This document shows, piece after piece, positions 10,007 through 19,146 of a DNA stretch of 64,000 nucleotides. Source of the DNA: an uncultured Alphaproteobacteria bacterium (lineage in GTDB: Bacteria; Pseudomonadota; Alphaproteobacteria; UBA8366; JADFVY01); contig CAMYKU010000023.1 in assembly GCA_947259105.1 (NCBI GenBank), positions 658-64,657 on the forward strand, in the 5' to 3' direction. Below the pieces are notes generated by a model. The model was not told the origin of the DNA and did no database searches. It saw nothing but the letters and a program-made list of their open reading frames with translations. A program made the translations under genes and the position numbers. How positions within the stretch are numbered: the first letter of the stretch is position 1; each line of letters opens with the position of its first letter.

Positions 10007-11380
10007 GTGACGCTACGCATCCACGATACGCTGAGCCGCGAGAAAGTGGTTTTCGAGCCGCTCGACCCCGGCCACGTCCGCTTCTATGTCTGCGGGCCGA
10101 CGGTCTACGACTTCGCCCATATCGGCAACGCGCGGCCGGTCGTGGTGTTCGACGTGCTGGCGCGCCTGTTGCGACGGCTGTATCCGAAAGTCACCTACGT
10201 TCGCAACATCACCGACGTCGAGGACAAGATCAACGCGCGGGCCCAGGAACTGGGCGAGGACATCCGTGAGCTCACCGAACGCACGGCGAAGCAATTCCAC
10301 GAAGACATGGCGGCCCTGGGCAACGAGGCGCCGGACGTGGAGCCCCGGGCGACCGACCATATCGCCGAAATGATCGCCATGATCGTGGCGCTGATCGAGA
10401 AGGACCACGCATACGAAGCCGACGGGCATGTGCTGTTCAGCGTGCCGTCGATGCCGGACTACGGAAGACTCTCGGGCCACAGCCGGGACGAGCTGGTGGC
10501 CGGGGCGCGGGTCGAGGTCGCCCCCTACAAGAAGGATCCCGCCGATTTCGTGCTGTGGAAGCCGTCGACGCCGGACCTGCCCGGCTGGGACAGCCCGTGG
10601 GGCCGCGGCCGGCCGGGCTGGCACATCGAATGCTCGGCCATGAGCATGAAATATCTCGGTGCGACGTTCGATATCCATGGCGGCGGGCAGGATCTGATCT
10701 TCCCGCACCATGAGAACGAGATTGCCCAGTCCCGCTGCGCCCACCCGGACGAGGGTTTCGCGAAATACTGGATGCACAACGGGTACCTGATGGCCGAGGG
10801 CGAAAAGATGTCCAAGTCGCTGGGAAATTTCTACACGGTGCACGAGTTGCTGGCGGAATTCCCCGGCGAGGCGATCCGGCTCGCGCTGCTGCAGACCCAC
10901 TACCGCCAGCCGCTGGACTTCACCAAGGACGGCCTGGCTCAGGCCAAAACCGCCCTCGACCGCTTCTATCTGGCGCTGCGCGATACCGTGGATATCAAGC
11001 CGATCGCATCTGACGCGGCGGACATTCAGGCGGCGCTCGCGGACGACCTCAACACCCCGCTGGCGATCAGCCATCTGCATGAGGCGGTCTCCGCCCTCAA
11101 CAAGGCGGAGTCGAGGAAGGACAAGGCGAGGGCCAAGGGCGCGCTGCTGGCCGGCGGCGAGTTGCTTGGCCTCCTTCAGCAGGATCCGGAGGTCTGGTTG
11201 CGCGGTGGGGCAGGAGCATCCGAATCTGATGACGCCGAGATCGGCCGGATGGTCGCCGAGCGCATCGAAGCCCGCAAGAACAAGGATTTCGCCGCTGCCG
11301 ACCGCATCCGCGACGAACTTGCCGCCCGGGGTATCTTGCTGGAGGACGGCCCCGAGGGAACGGCCTGGCGGCGGGCGTGA
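10007..11380 (+). CDS. cysS: Cysteinyl-tRNA synthetase
   Basis: A class I synthetase of 457 residues charging tRNA-Cys. I place the start at GTG 10007, four bases after the gltX stop, because the product then begins TLRIHDTLSREK like other CysS proteins; an ATG at 9908 would add 33 unrelated residues read inside gltX. Zinc-site Cys29 in YVCGPTVYD, the HIGH motif as HIGN (38-41), GWHIECSAMS, GGGQDLIFPHHENE with further zinc ligands, and KMSKS (267-271) are all present. The C-terminal region ends RDELAARGILLEDGPEGT-W as usual for the family. Confidence 0.95.
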   Translation: MTLRIHDTLSREKVVFEPLDPGHVRFYVCGPTVYDFAHIGNARPVVVFDVLARLLRRLYPKVTYVRNITDVEDKINARAQELGEDIRELTERTAKQFHEDMAALGNEAPDVEPRATDHIAEMIAMIVALIEKDHAYEADGHVLFSVPSMPDYGRLSGHSRDELVAGARVEVAPYKKDPADFVLWKPSTPDLPGWDSPWGRGRPGWHIECSAMSMKYLGATFDIHGGGQDLIFPHHENEIAQSRCAHPDEGFAKYWMHNGYLMAEGEKMSKSLGNFYTVHELLAEFPGEAIRLALLQTHYRQPLDFTKDGLAQAKTALDRFYLALRDTVDIKPIASDAADIQAALADDLNTPLAISHLHEAVSALNKAESRKDKARAKGALLAGGELLGLLQQDPEVWLRGGAGASESDDAEIGRMVAERIEARKNKDFAAADRIRDELAARGILLEDGPEGTAWRRA

Positions 11381-11775
11381 CACAGTTTCACAGCGATATG
11401 ATGTCGGTCGTCGCGGCGCGCGGGATGCGCAGCGGCCAAGCGAGGACAGCACGCGCAGAAATCCCAGGGTAGGTAGCATAAACTCTTTACAGAACTGCGC
11501 TATGGTAGTACTATTATCGATGCGTTTCGTTGCCTCGCGTCGGTGCTTGTGAGAGCGATTCAGGGGTGGTGCCGCGGCATGTTGCAGGCCAGCTTTATGG
11601 GCAGATATCCCGCGCCGCAGAATCGGCGGCCAGCAGGCGGTTTGCGCACCGCAGGCAAAGCGAGCGAGCGATACGGGTAGCCTGGCCCGGCTGGGTTCCA
11701 AACTCAAAAACCATCTCAGTTCGTGGCCGGAGAGGACGCAACCGCGTGAACGCGCGGTTCCGTGGTTGCCGGTGG
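11381..11775. other. 395-nt non-coding stretch after cysS
   Basis: No gene with family support was found. An open frame runs through part of it, but its arginine- and serine-rich translation looks random until about 11776. The stretch is less GC-biased around 11470-11520, where a promoter-like sequence occurs. No clear intrinsic terminator for cysS was seen. Confidence 0.5.
11486..11514 (+). promoter_or_regulatory. Possible sigma70-type promoter
   Basis: TTTACA (11486-11491) and TACTAT (11509-11514) are separated by 17 nt in a locally AT-rich patch. Transcription would begin near 11521 and give a leader of about 255 nt before the small gene at 11776. It is the best promoter match upstream of the metalloprotease pair. 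Confidence 0.4.
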
Positions 11776-12087
11776 GTGCGAAAATTGACCTTGCTTACGA
11801 TCGATCTTCAGGACGGTTTCTCGGATGACCTCGTTACAGTCAAGGTCAACGGCAAAGAGGTGCTGGGCAAGAAAAGGGTTAGTACCGAATTTCAGATTGG
11901 CTGGGCTGAAAGGCTGGAAGTCGACGTCGATGAGAATCACGCAATCGTCGATGTATCGATATTGACGCAGAGCCTGTCGAGGGAAATTGAAATCGACGTT
12001 CCGGGACCCACTTTCGTCGGGTTGTCGATAGACCCCTCGGACGGTATCGGTGTCCGCGTTTCTTCCGAGCCGTTTGGTTATTTGTAA
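11776..12087 (+). CDS. Small beta-rich protein of unknown function
   Basis: About 103 residues. The product alternates short hydrophobic strands and acidic turns (LTLLTIDLQDG, VTVKVNGKEV, LEVDVDENHAIVDVSI, IEIDVPGPTFVGLSID), which suggests a small beta-sandwich. No signal peptide, Cys or catalytic motif is seen. The start is uncertain: GTG 11776 was chosen because the translation upstream looks random, and TTG 11785 is possible. Neither has a strong ribosome site. The gene sits 109 nt upstream of the metalloprotease-like gene on the same strand, so a joint role such as partner, inhibitor or chaperone is conceivable but unproven. Confidence 0.55.
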   Translation: MRKLTLLTIDLQDGFSDDLVTVKVNGKEVLGKKRVSTEFQIGWAERLEVDVDENHAIVDVSILTQSLSREIEIDVPGPTFVGLSIDPSDGIGVRVSSEPFGYL

Positions 12088-12196
12088 GCCGGGGAAAACC
12101 CGGCAGGATAATGCAGATGACCGCACCGGGCGGCCGCCCGCCCACTAGCGGCGGGTCCGCGGCTGCCTGCAGGCTTGACCATCAGGGAGTTTCGCT

Positions 12197-14476
12197 ATGA
12201 CCGATACAGAACAACTTGAGATCCCCGGCGAAGGGCTCGAGGAGGAGCACGATATCGAGGCCGCTCTCGGCAGCAGCTTTGCGTGGCCGTTCGTTCCGTC
12301 CGTCAGCGGGCTGTACAAATGGCAGATCGGCCCCATCCGCCCGCAACGCGGACCGCACCGCCCGGATGTCCCCGGCAGGTCCCGCGCCGAAGAAATCGAA
12401 GAATACGGGCCCGAATACGGGGCTTCGTTCGACGAGGAACTGGAGGCTTTGCAGGCACGCCGTCCGCCGCACCGGCTCCGTCGCGAGGAGTTGCGGCTGG
12501 ACGTCGATGGCCGGACCCCGCAAATGACCGCCAGCGGAACGATCTCGTATGGCCTGTCGACCCGCGCACACTGGATTGCGGACCTCGCCCCAAGAGGACG
12601 AAGCCGCTGGATTGGCACCATCTGGTATAAGGACGGCGACACTGCGGTGATCCCCTATACGCATGTGGAGATTCGCGCGGTCGGCAGCTTCTTCGCCAGT
12701 CAACGCAAGGCAAGGGTGAAGTTTTCGGGCGGCGGTGCGCCGACCCGGACGCATCTCTACCGGTTCAAGTCCCCGTATTTCCACCCGGTCGAGTTCGAAT
12801 TCGATACTGTCGTAGGAACGGATTCGGTGACCTCGATCAATACCTGCGACCATCCGAACCGGCCTGATACGTTGCCGTGCGAATCACTGAACATTCAAAC
12901 CGTGTTCGCGCGGGCCGGCTTCAGGGTGACTACCACGACGCCGGGGACGGTACCGTTCGATGGGCCAGACCCCAACTCCACATGGAGCAACATGGAGATG
13001 CACGACGCGATGCAGGTCTATTGGTCGCGTTTTGCCAACAAGGCGCAATGGTCGATGTGGACATTGTTCGCCGCGCAGCATGACATGGGAACGGGCCTCG
13101 GCGGAATCATGTTCGATAGCATCGGCCCCAATCACCGCCAGGGGACTGCCGTGTTCAACGACAGTTTCATCTCGAGCCCGCCCGCCGGTGAAAGCCATCC
13201 GGCCGCCTGGGTGGCAAGGATGCGGTTCTGGACCGCCTGCCATGAAATGGGACACTCCTTCAATCTGGCCCATTCGTGGCAGAAGCAGCACCCGCCGGCT
13301 TGGGGTACGCCCTGGATTCCCACGCCCAACGAAAACGAGGCGCGCAGCTTCATGAACTACCCCTACTATGTTTCGGGTGGGCAGACCGCGTTTTTCTCGG
13401 ATTTCGAGTATCGCTTCAGCGATTCCGAACTCCTCTTCATGCGGCACGCGCCGGCCAGGTTCGTGCAGATGGGCAACGCGGACTGGTTCGATAATCATGG
13501 TTTCGAGCAGGCGGAAGTTTCGCCGGAGCCGAGTTTCCGGCTGGAGCTTCGGGCGAACCGTTCTACACCGGACTTCGAGTTCCTCGAACCGGTGGTGCTG
13601 GAAATGAAGCTGACCAACATAACGGCGCAGCACCAGCTTATCGATAAATCCGTGCTGACCGCCTCGGACCGGATGACGGTGATCGTCAAGAAAGACGGAA
13701 AGCCGGCGCGTCAATGGGCGCCCTATGCCCGGTATTGCACGGCGCCCGACACAGTGGCCTTGCTGCCAGACCAGTCGATCTACGATTCTCTTTTCGTGGG
13801 GGCTGGCCTCAACGGCTGGGATCTTGCCGAACCCGGCGTCTACAATTTGCAGATGTGCCTGCAGCTGGACGACGGGGATATCGTGTCCGAACCTCTCACG
13901 CTTCGGGTATCGCCGCCGCAGGTTTATGACGAGGAGCGCGCAGCGCAGGACTTCTTCTCGGACGAGGTCGGCCGCATCCTTGCGTTCGACGGCAGCCGGC
14001 ACTTCAAGTCCGGTAATCGGACCCTGGAAGACGTGGCGGACCGGTTTGGCGATCGGAAGGTCGCCGTCCATGCGCAGATCGCGCTCGCCACGCCGAAGGC
14101 CAGGGAATACAAATTGTTATCTTTGCCGGAGGAGTCAGCGCAGCTTACAACGGCGCAAGAAGCCGGCGGCAAGTTCAAGCTGGCCAAGCCCGACAAGGAT
14201 AGTGCCCGCAAGACGCTGACCGAAGTCCTGACGAAGAATGGGGAAGCGGTCGCCGAAACGCTGGGCCATATCGACTACAAGTATTATGTGGACCAGTTCA
14301 GCGATTGGCTCGATTCCGAAGGAGACAGCGGCGAGGCCGCGAAGTGCCAGGAAGAGCTGCACCACACCCTGTCGGAACGGCATGTTGCGGGCTGGGTCCT
14401 GGACCAGGTGACCGAGCGCCGGAACAGTTACGGGACAAAGGCGAAGAAGCCGGCGAAGCCCAGGCAGCACGCCTGA
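12197..14476 (+). CDS. Metzincin-like zinc metalloprotease, 759 aa
   Basis: The central domain carries HEMGHSFNLAH at residues 349-359, which fits the HExxHxxxxxH zinc site of metzincins. About 27 residues later comes RSFMNY, a Met-turn-like element with Met386. The position that is usually Gly in the metzincin signature is Asn356 here. The N-terminal 300 residues include beta-rich sequence with a TRTHLYRF region. After the protease domain a beta-rich, Ig-like segment (about 450-585) is followed by a charged helical tail ending in Lys/Ala/Pro. No signal peptide or membrane segment is visible, odd for this class, so it may be cytoplasmic or exported by an unconventional route. A GGAG ribosome site precedes the ATG by 8 nt. 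Confidence 0.75.
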   Translation: MTDTEQLEIPGEGLEEEHDIEAALGSSFAWPFVPSVSGLYKWQIGPIRPQRGPHRPDVPGRSRAEEIEEYGPEYGASFDEELEALQARRPPHRLRREELRLDVDGRTPQMTASGTISYGLSTRAHWIADLAPRGRSRWIGTIWYKDGDTAVIPYTHVEIRAVGSFFASQRKARVKFSGGGAPTRTHLYRFKSPYFHPVEFEFDTVVGTDSVTSINTCDHPNRPDTLPCESLNIQTVFARAGFRVTTTTPGTVPFDGPDPNSTWSNMEMHDAMQVYWSRFANKAQWSMWTLFAAQHDMGTGLGGIMFDSIGPNHRQGTAVFNDSFISSPPAGESHPAAWVARMRFWTACHEMGHSFNLAHSWQKQHPPAWGTPWIPTPNENEARSFMNYPYYVSGGQTAFFSDFEYRFSDSELLFMRHAPARFVQMGNADWFDNHGFEQAEVSPEPSFRLELRANRSTPDFEFLEPVVLEMKLTNITAQHQLIDKSVLTASDRMTVIVKKDGKPARQWAPYARYCTAPDTVALLPDQSIYDSLFVGAGLNGWDLAEPGVYNLQMCLQLDDGDIVSEPLTLRVSPPQVYDEERAAQDFFSDEVGRILAFDGSRHFKSGNRTLEDVADRFGDRKVAVHAQIALATPKAREYKLLSLPEESAQLTTAQEAGGKFKLAKPDKDSARKTLTEVLTKNGEAVAETLGHIDYKYYVDQFSDWLDSEGDSGEAAKCQEELHHTLSERHVAGWVLDQVTERRNSYGTKAKKPAKPRQHA

Positions 14477-14736
14477 GCCATCGGCTCCTTTACGGATGGC
14501 ATCGCCGCGGCAGGCTTGGCCCGGCGGTGCCGTTCTTTTACGGTTTTCGGGGATGTCGAACGGCATCGCCCGGCATGGCGCGGGAAACCACCTGACGCTG
14601 CGGCTGAGTTCTCAGCCTGCATATATGAGCATCGCTATCACCTCCACAGGGAAGGTCGCCACGTCGCGGACCATCGCGAAGGCAATAGCAGGGCATGGGC
14701 TTGCGGGCCAAGCCCTATCCGGTGTTGGTTGCACGC

Positions 14737-15483
14737 CTACCCCTCATAAACGCCGGTGGCGACAGCGATGATGAAGACAGGGGCCATCAATATGTCCAGA
14801 ACGACTGCGGCGGGCAGGGCGGCGACATAGGCCGGGTTGCCGTCGGCCGGCCGCAGGCCGGGCTCGATCAGCACGGCTTGGGCCCCGTCGAAGCGGGACT
14901 GCGAATCCACATAAACGATCTTCGGGTCGCGGTCCTCGCGCCACCAGCCCTCGGACTCGGTGTCCGGCCGTTTGCCGGGGCGCCACCAGCCCTCGGACAT
15001 GAAGACGACGATTGCTGGAACCTCGGGCTGTCCGGCGATCGTCCTGGCCATCGCCGGCTCGGGGATCCAGTGGAAGACCGGATGTCCGATATCCCTGCTG
15101 TGAACGATCCGGACCGGAAGCGCGGTCCCGGGTGCGGCAGGTTCGGGGCAGGGACCTTCGACCTCGGTGGCGGCCGTTTCATACCGCCGCACCGAGGCAT
15201 GGTCGCCGGTTTCGATGCGCGCCGTGGCGTCCGCGGGCAGGATCAGGCTGAACGCCTCGACGGGAAGTCGCCCGAACACGAGCGGCGGGGTCGCGGCACG
15301 CTGTCCGGTCACGCAGACGACGACGCTGCCGTCATGCCGCCGATAGGCCGCCGTCACCGATTCCACGTAATCGCGATAACCTTCCGGGTCCGGGGAAACC
15401 TTTTCCCAGGTGTTGGGCGTGGCGCAGCCACCGGCCGTGATTGCGGCTGCAAGTATGAGTAACCGCAGGCAGTATGGCAGCAT
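14737..15483 (-). CDS. Predicted lipoprotein of unknown function
   Basis: 248 residues with a lipoprotein signal peptide: a hydrophobic core after MLPYCLRLL and a lipobox ITAGGC with the lipidated Cys at residue 20. The mature part has a Cys pair (VVVCVTG and EGPCPEP) and a short internal echo, ESEGWWR repeated with few changes near residues 168-187. A hydrophobic segment (about 222-243) lies close to the C-terminus, so the protein could be anchored at both ends. I do not recognise the family. It is convergent with the metalloprotease gene and divergent from the DksA-like gene. Confidence 0.75.
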   Translation of the reverse strand: MLPYCLRLLILAAAITAGGCATPNTWEKVSPDPEGYRDYVESVTAAYRRHDGSVVVCVTGQRAATPPLVFGRLPVEAFSLILPADATARIETGDHASVRRYETAATEVEGPCPEPAAPGTALPVRIVHSRDIGHPVFHWIPEPAMARTIAGQPEVPAIVVFMSEGWWRPGKRPDTESEGWWREDRDPKIVYVDSQSRFDGAQAVLIEPGLRPADGNPAYVAALPAAVVLDILMAPVFIIAVATGVYEG

Positions 15484-15641
15484 GGATTCCTCCTGTGGTC
15501 GGAGTATCCCGCAAACACCTTAACGATCGTTTATCCATCGGATTCGGGCACCGCACGCGGGAAACGGGCTGTCCGACTCAGTGCAAATTAGTCGTTGACA
15601 GTGCTGGCGTAAGGACTGCCTGTCATGGCAGAATAGACTCC

Positions 15642-15998
15642 ATGACCGACCGCAAGGATATCAGTGACGCGGCCATGAAGGCGCGGCTCCTGGAAATGAA
15701 GGCGGAGCTGGCGCGCCTCGCGCATGAGCACGAGCACGACAGCGATGTCGTCGAACTCGATCAGACCACGCAGGGCCGCCTGTCGCGCATGGACGCGCTG
15801 CAGGGGCAGGCGATGGCGCAAGAGGTCGCGCGCCGCCGCGAAGCCGAAATCCGGCGTATCGATGCGGCCCTGCAGCGCATCGAAGACGGCGAATACGGGT
15901 ATTGCGTTACGTGTGGCGAGGAAGTCGCGCTCAAACGGTTGGAACTCGACCCGGCAACGCCCAACTGTATCGAGTGTGCCCGAGGCGAAGAGGCATAG
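15642..15998 (+). CDS. DksA/TraR-type zinc-finger protein
   Basis: A 118-residue protein with a helical hairpin N-terminal part (about 10-80, rich in Glu, Arg and Ala) and a C-terminal C4 zinc finger: CVTC, 17 residues, then CIEC. This layout matches small DksA/TraR proteins, which bind the RNA polymerase secondary channel and alter promoter choice. The coiled-coil region contains LDQTTQGRLSRMDALQ, typical of the short DksA-like subgroup. The usual acidic tip residues of true DksA are not clear, so a ppGpp-cofactor role is uncertain. ATG 15642 is chosen because upstream sequence is unlike the family. Confidence 0.85.
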   Translation: MTDRKDISDAAMKARLLEMKAELARLAHEHEHDSDVVELDQTTQGRLSRMDALQGQAMAQEVARRREAEIRRIDAALQRIEDGEYGYCVTCGEEVALKRLELDPATPNCIECARGEEA

Positions 15999-16076
15999 AG
16001 CAGAACCGTCGCGGCTTGGGTCCAAGACCGGGGCCGGGCAGAACGGATCGGCGGAGCCAGGAAGCAGCAAGGGCGG

Positions 16077-16697
16077 ATGCAATACCCGATTGAAACCGAT
16101 CAGATCATAGGCATTGCGCTGGCGTCGGGCGTCTTCCTGACGGTCGTCGTCGTGTGGTTGGTATTGGTCTGGCGCCGTCTTGAGCAGGGCTGGCGTCTGG
16201 TCGAAAACCACTGGCATACGCTGCGCGCCCGCCTTAAGGATCGTGGCGATCTGCTGCCCCAGCTGGCCCGGGTGACACAGCACCGGCTGGTAATGCAGAA
16301 AGACTCACTGGAGGTACTCAGACGGCTCCGCACGCGGAGCATCTCCGGGCGCAATCCCCCGGAACGGGCCGCGGCCGAGGCCGAGCTGGAAGCCGTCCTG
16401 GGCCGTGTCCTGGCCGCCGCCATGGCCGATCCCGGCCTTGCCGGGGTTACCGAATTCGAAACCGTGCGGACGGCGCTGGCGGACAGCACGGCGCAGATTC
16501 GGCGGGCCGCCGCAGTCTATAACGATGCGGTGGCCACGTATAACCAGTCGACGGCGCGTTTTCCGGCGAACGTACTGTCGCGCCGAATGGGCGTCGTCAA
16601 GGCGGAATATTTCGACGACGGTAGAGGCACGTTCTTCGAAACCAGAAGGGACGGGCAGGGGGCTGCGGTTGCCGAAGGCCACGCGCAGGCCCGCTAA
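16077..16697 (+). CDS. Divergent LemA family membrane protein
   Basis: 206 residues with one N-terminal membrane segment (about 9-31) and a long helical domain. The layout WRxVENHWHTLRARLKDRGDLLPQL parallels the LemA pattern of a conserved Trp followed by a basic helix and LIPNL. The end RFPANVLSRRMGVVKAEYF matches the LemA FPSN-x-IA-x-x-x-G-F-x-x-AEFF block. Compared with the next gene it is clearly more diverged. LemA proteins are inner-membrane helical-bundle proteins of poorly defined role, often next to DUF2207 or TPM-domain genes as here. The tail after the FFE motif is longer than usual. Confidence 0.75.
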   Translation: MQYPIETDQIIGIALASGVFLTVVVVWLVLVWRRLEQGWRLVENHWHTLRARLKDRGDLLPQLARVTQHRLVMQKDSLEVLRRLRTRSISGRNPPERAAAEAELEAVLGRVLAAAMADPGLAGVTEFETVRTALADSTAQIRRAAAVYNDAVATYNQSTARFPANVLSRRMGVVKAEYFDDGRGTFFETRRDGQGAAVAEGHAQAR

Positions 16698-16832
16698 CCC
16701 GTCGCCGGCGACCGGCAAATGTCATTTCCCAACCTGATGCAAGCCTCGCGAATATTAACCAAATTGTTGCGTTCGGATGTTTGAATGACCGAATCCGCTG
16801 CCGTACGGATGCGGTCAACAAGGGATGTGGAA

Positions 16833-17390
16833 ATGATCGAAACCATCGTTGTTGTCGTCATCGTCGGCGGTCTCCTGCTGTGGGCCGTCTCCATTTACAA
16901 CCGGCTGGTCCGGAACCGGAACCTCGTCGAGGAGGGGTGGAGCGGCATCGAGACCCAGCTCAAGCGCCGGTCGAACCTGATTCCGAACCTCGTCGAGGCG
17001 GTCAAGGGCTACATGGGCCAGGAAAAGGGAGTCCTGGAGAAGGTGACCGAGATGCGGTCGCGTACCGGCCAGGCGTCGACGCCCGCGGAGCGGGGCAAAG
17101 CGGAGGGTCTGCTGGGCCAGGCGCTGGCCAACGTGTTCGCCGTGGCCGAGGCGTATCCGGAACTGAAATCGAACCAGAATTTTCTGGATCTGCACAACCA
17201 GCTGGCCGGGGTCGAGGACGAGATCCAGCTGGCGCGCCGCTATTACAACGGTACGGTGCGGAATCTCAATATCCTGATCGAATCCTTCCCCAGCAACATG
17301 ATCGCCAACATGTTCGGCTTCCTGCAGGCCGAGTTCTTCGAGATCGAGGACGAGGGGGACCGCGCGGTACCGCAGGTCAGCTTCTCCTGA
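16833..17390 (+). CDS. lemA: LemA family protein
   Basis: A canonical LemA of 185 residues. An N-terminal membrane helix (about 3-23) is followed by YNRLVRNRNLVEEGWSGIE, LKRRSNLIPNLVEAVKGY, the helix ending YYNGTVRNLN and FPSNMIANMFGFLQAEFFE. The ATG at 16833 is preceded by AGGG at a good distance; a start at 16785 would add a polar N-terminus not seen in the family. It is followed by a DUF2207 gene after 17 nt, a widespread gene pair thought to act in envelope maintenance. The preceding LemA-like gene suggests duplication and divergence. Confidence 0.9.
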   Translation: MIETIVVVVIVGGLLLWAVSIYNRLVRNRNLVEEGWSGIETQLKRRSNLIPNLVEAVKGYMGQEKGVLEKVTEMRSRTGQASTPAERGKAEGLLGQALANVFAVAEAYPELKSNQNFLDLHNQLAGVEDEIQLARRYYNGTVRNLNILIESFPSNMIANMFGFLQAEFFEIEDEGDRAVPQVSFS

Positions 17391-17407
17391 CCGGGGCGAA
17401 CGTTGCG

Positions 17408-19144
17408 ATGGCCGTTCTGGCGCGCATCCTGGGACCCGCAGCCGGCCTGCTGTTGCTGTTCGCCGCGCCGGCGTTTGGCCAGGAACGCATCCTCGATTTC
17501 GACAGCCGCGTGGTCATCGCCGCCGACGGCGAGTTGACGGTAACCGAAACGATAACTGTCCAGGCCGAAGGCGACCGCATCAAACGCGGTATCTACCGCG
17601 ATTTTCCGACCAGATACGAAGGACCGGGCGGGCGGTCGCATATCGTCGGGTTCGACGTCGTGGACGTCCTGCGCGACGGGCGGCGCGAGAACTGGTTCAC
17701 GGAGAACCGCAGCAACGGCGTGCGCGTCTATGCGGGTGACAAGGACGTCTACCTGCGGCCCGGCCGCTACACATATACCCTGACCTACAAGACGGACCGT
17801 CAGATCGGATTCTTCGAGAATTACGACGAACTGTACTGGAACGTCACCGGGAACGACTGGGACTTCGCGATCGAACGTGCCCGGGTGACGATCGTCCTGC
17901 CGGCGGACGCAACGATCGTCCAGACGGCGGCCTATACTGGCCGGCAGGGCGCCACCGGGCAGGACTGGAACGGCCGGACCGACGACCGCGGCAATCCCGT
18001 TTTCGAAAGCACCCGGCGCCTTGCGCCAGGCGAGGGGCTGACCGTCGCCGTTGCGTGGCCGAAGGGCTTCGTTGCGCCCCCGACGGCCGCGGACGAGCTC
18101 GTCTGGGCGCTGCGCGCCTATATGGGCGTCCTGGCGGGCGCCGCGGCCCTGCTGCTTTTGGTGGTCTACTATTATGCGGTCTGGCGCCGGGTCGGCCGCG
18201 ACCCGAAGCGTGGCGTGATCGTGCCGCGATGGCGGTCGCCGCGGGGAATCTCGCCCGCCGCCTCCCGCTTCATCTCGGAAATGGGTTTCGATGACAAGGC
18301 GATCGGCGCCGCGGTGGTCAGCCTGGCGGTCAAGGGCAAGCTGATCATCGAGGACGATGGCGACGACGAATACACGTTGCGCAAGCATGACGGCGGGTTC
18401 GGGATGAAGCTGTCGCCGGGCGAGAAGGCGATGCACCGGGCCCTCTTCCTGTGGAGCGACAGCGCCGCCGTCCAGGAAGGCAATCACACGCGCCTGAAGC
18501 CGGCGGTCGATGCGCTGCGCGAGGCCCTGTCCGCCGACTACGAAGGTGCCCATTTCCGCCGCAATCTGGGATATTTCGTCGGCGGGGTGTTCCTCAGCGT
18601 GTTCGCCGTGTTCGGCACCGGCATCGTCAACGTCAATGATACCGGGGCGCTGGGCACGATCGTTATGGCTGTGACGATCTTGGCCGCGCTCGCCTTCAAT
18701 GTCCTGTTCCGATATTTGTTGAAGGCGCCGACGCTGGAAGGACGCGGGATCATGGATGAGATCGAGGGTTTCCGGATGTATCTGTCGACCGCCGAGCAGG
18801 ACCGCCTGAACCTGCTGCATCCACCGGAGCGGACCCCGGCGCTGTTCGAGAAATACCTGCCCTACGCCATGGCGCTGGATGTCGAAAACGAATGGGGCGA
18901 GCAGTTCCAGGACGTGTTCGCGGCGGCCGCGGCCGGCGGCGACGGCGGTTACCAGCCGGGCTGGTACCACGGGCGGCGCAGCCATCGCGGCTGGTCGTCG
19001 CCGGGCCGCTTCGCCGGCAGCCTCGGCGCGTCGCTCGGCGGCTCGATCGCATCGGCCGCAACCCCGCCGGGCTCGTCCTCCGGCTCCGGCGGCGGCGGCT
19101 CCTCCGGCGGCGGCGGTGGGGGCGGCGGCGGCGGCGGCTGGTAG
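17408..19144 (+). CDS. DUF2207 membrane protein
   Basis: 578 residues: a signal peptide cleaved near AFGQ, an extracytoplasmic beta-rich domain (about 20-220) with DGELTVTETI and RGIYRDFP typical of DUF2207, a membrane helix (about 240-262), a cytosolic stretch with FDDKAIGAAVVSLAVKGKL, two further membrane helices (about 380-435), and a family block IMDEIEGFRMYL through KYLPYAMALDVE. It ends in a low-complexity Ser/Gly tail of more than 20 glycines closing with Trp. The start ATG 17408 gives a clean signal peptide. Placed directly after LemA, it probably acts with it at the inner membrane. Confidence 0.9.
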   Translation: MAVLARILGPAAGLLLLFAAPAFGQERILDFDSRVVIAADGELTVTETITVQAEGDRIKRGIYRDFPTRYEGPGGRSHIVGFDVVDVLRDGRRENWFTENRSNGVRVYAGDKDVYLRPGRYTYTLTYKTDRQIGFFENYDELYWNVTGNDWDFAIERARVTIVLPADATIVQTAAYTGRQGATGQDWNGRTDDRGNPVFESTRRLAPGEGLTVAVAWPKGFVAPPTAADELVWALRAYMGVLAGAAALLLLVVYYYAVWRRVGRDPKRGVIVPRWRSPRGISPAASRFISEMGFDDKAIGAAVVSLAVKGKLIIEDDGDDEYTLRKHDGGFGMKLSPGEKAMHRALFLWSDSAAVQEGNHTRLKPAVDALREALSADYEGAHFRRNLGYFVGGVFLSVFAVFGTGIVNVNDTGALGTIVMAVTILAALAFNVLFRYLLKAPTLEGRGIMDEIEGFRMYLSTAEQDRLNLLHPPERTPALFEKYLPYAMALDVENEWGEQFQDVFAAAAAGGDGGYQPGWYHGRRSHRGWSSPGRFAGSLGASLGGSIASAATPPGSSSGSGGGGSSGGGGGGGGGGGW

Positions 19145-19146
19145 GA

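Noticed and set aside
17243-18985. A 580-codon minus-strand open frame.
   Set aside because: It is antisense to the LemA and DUF2207 genes and lacks any recognisable motif.
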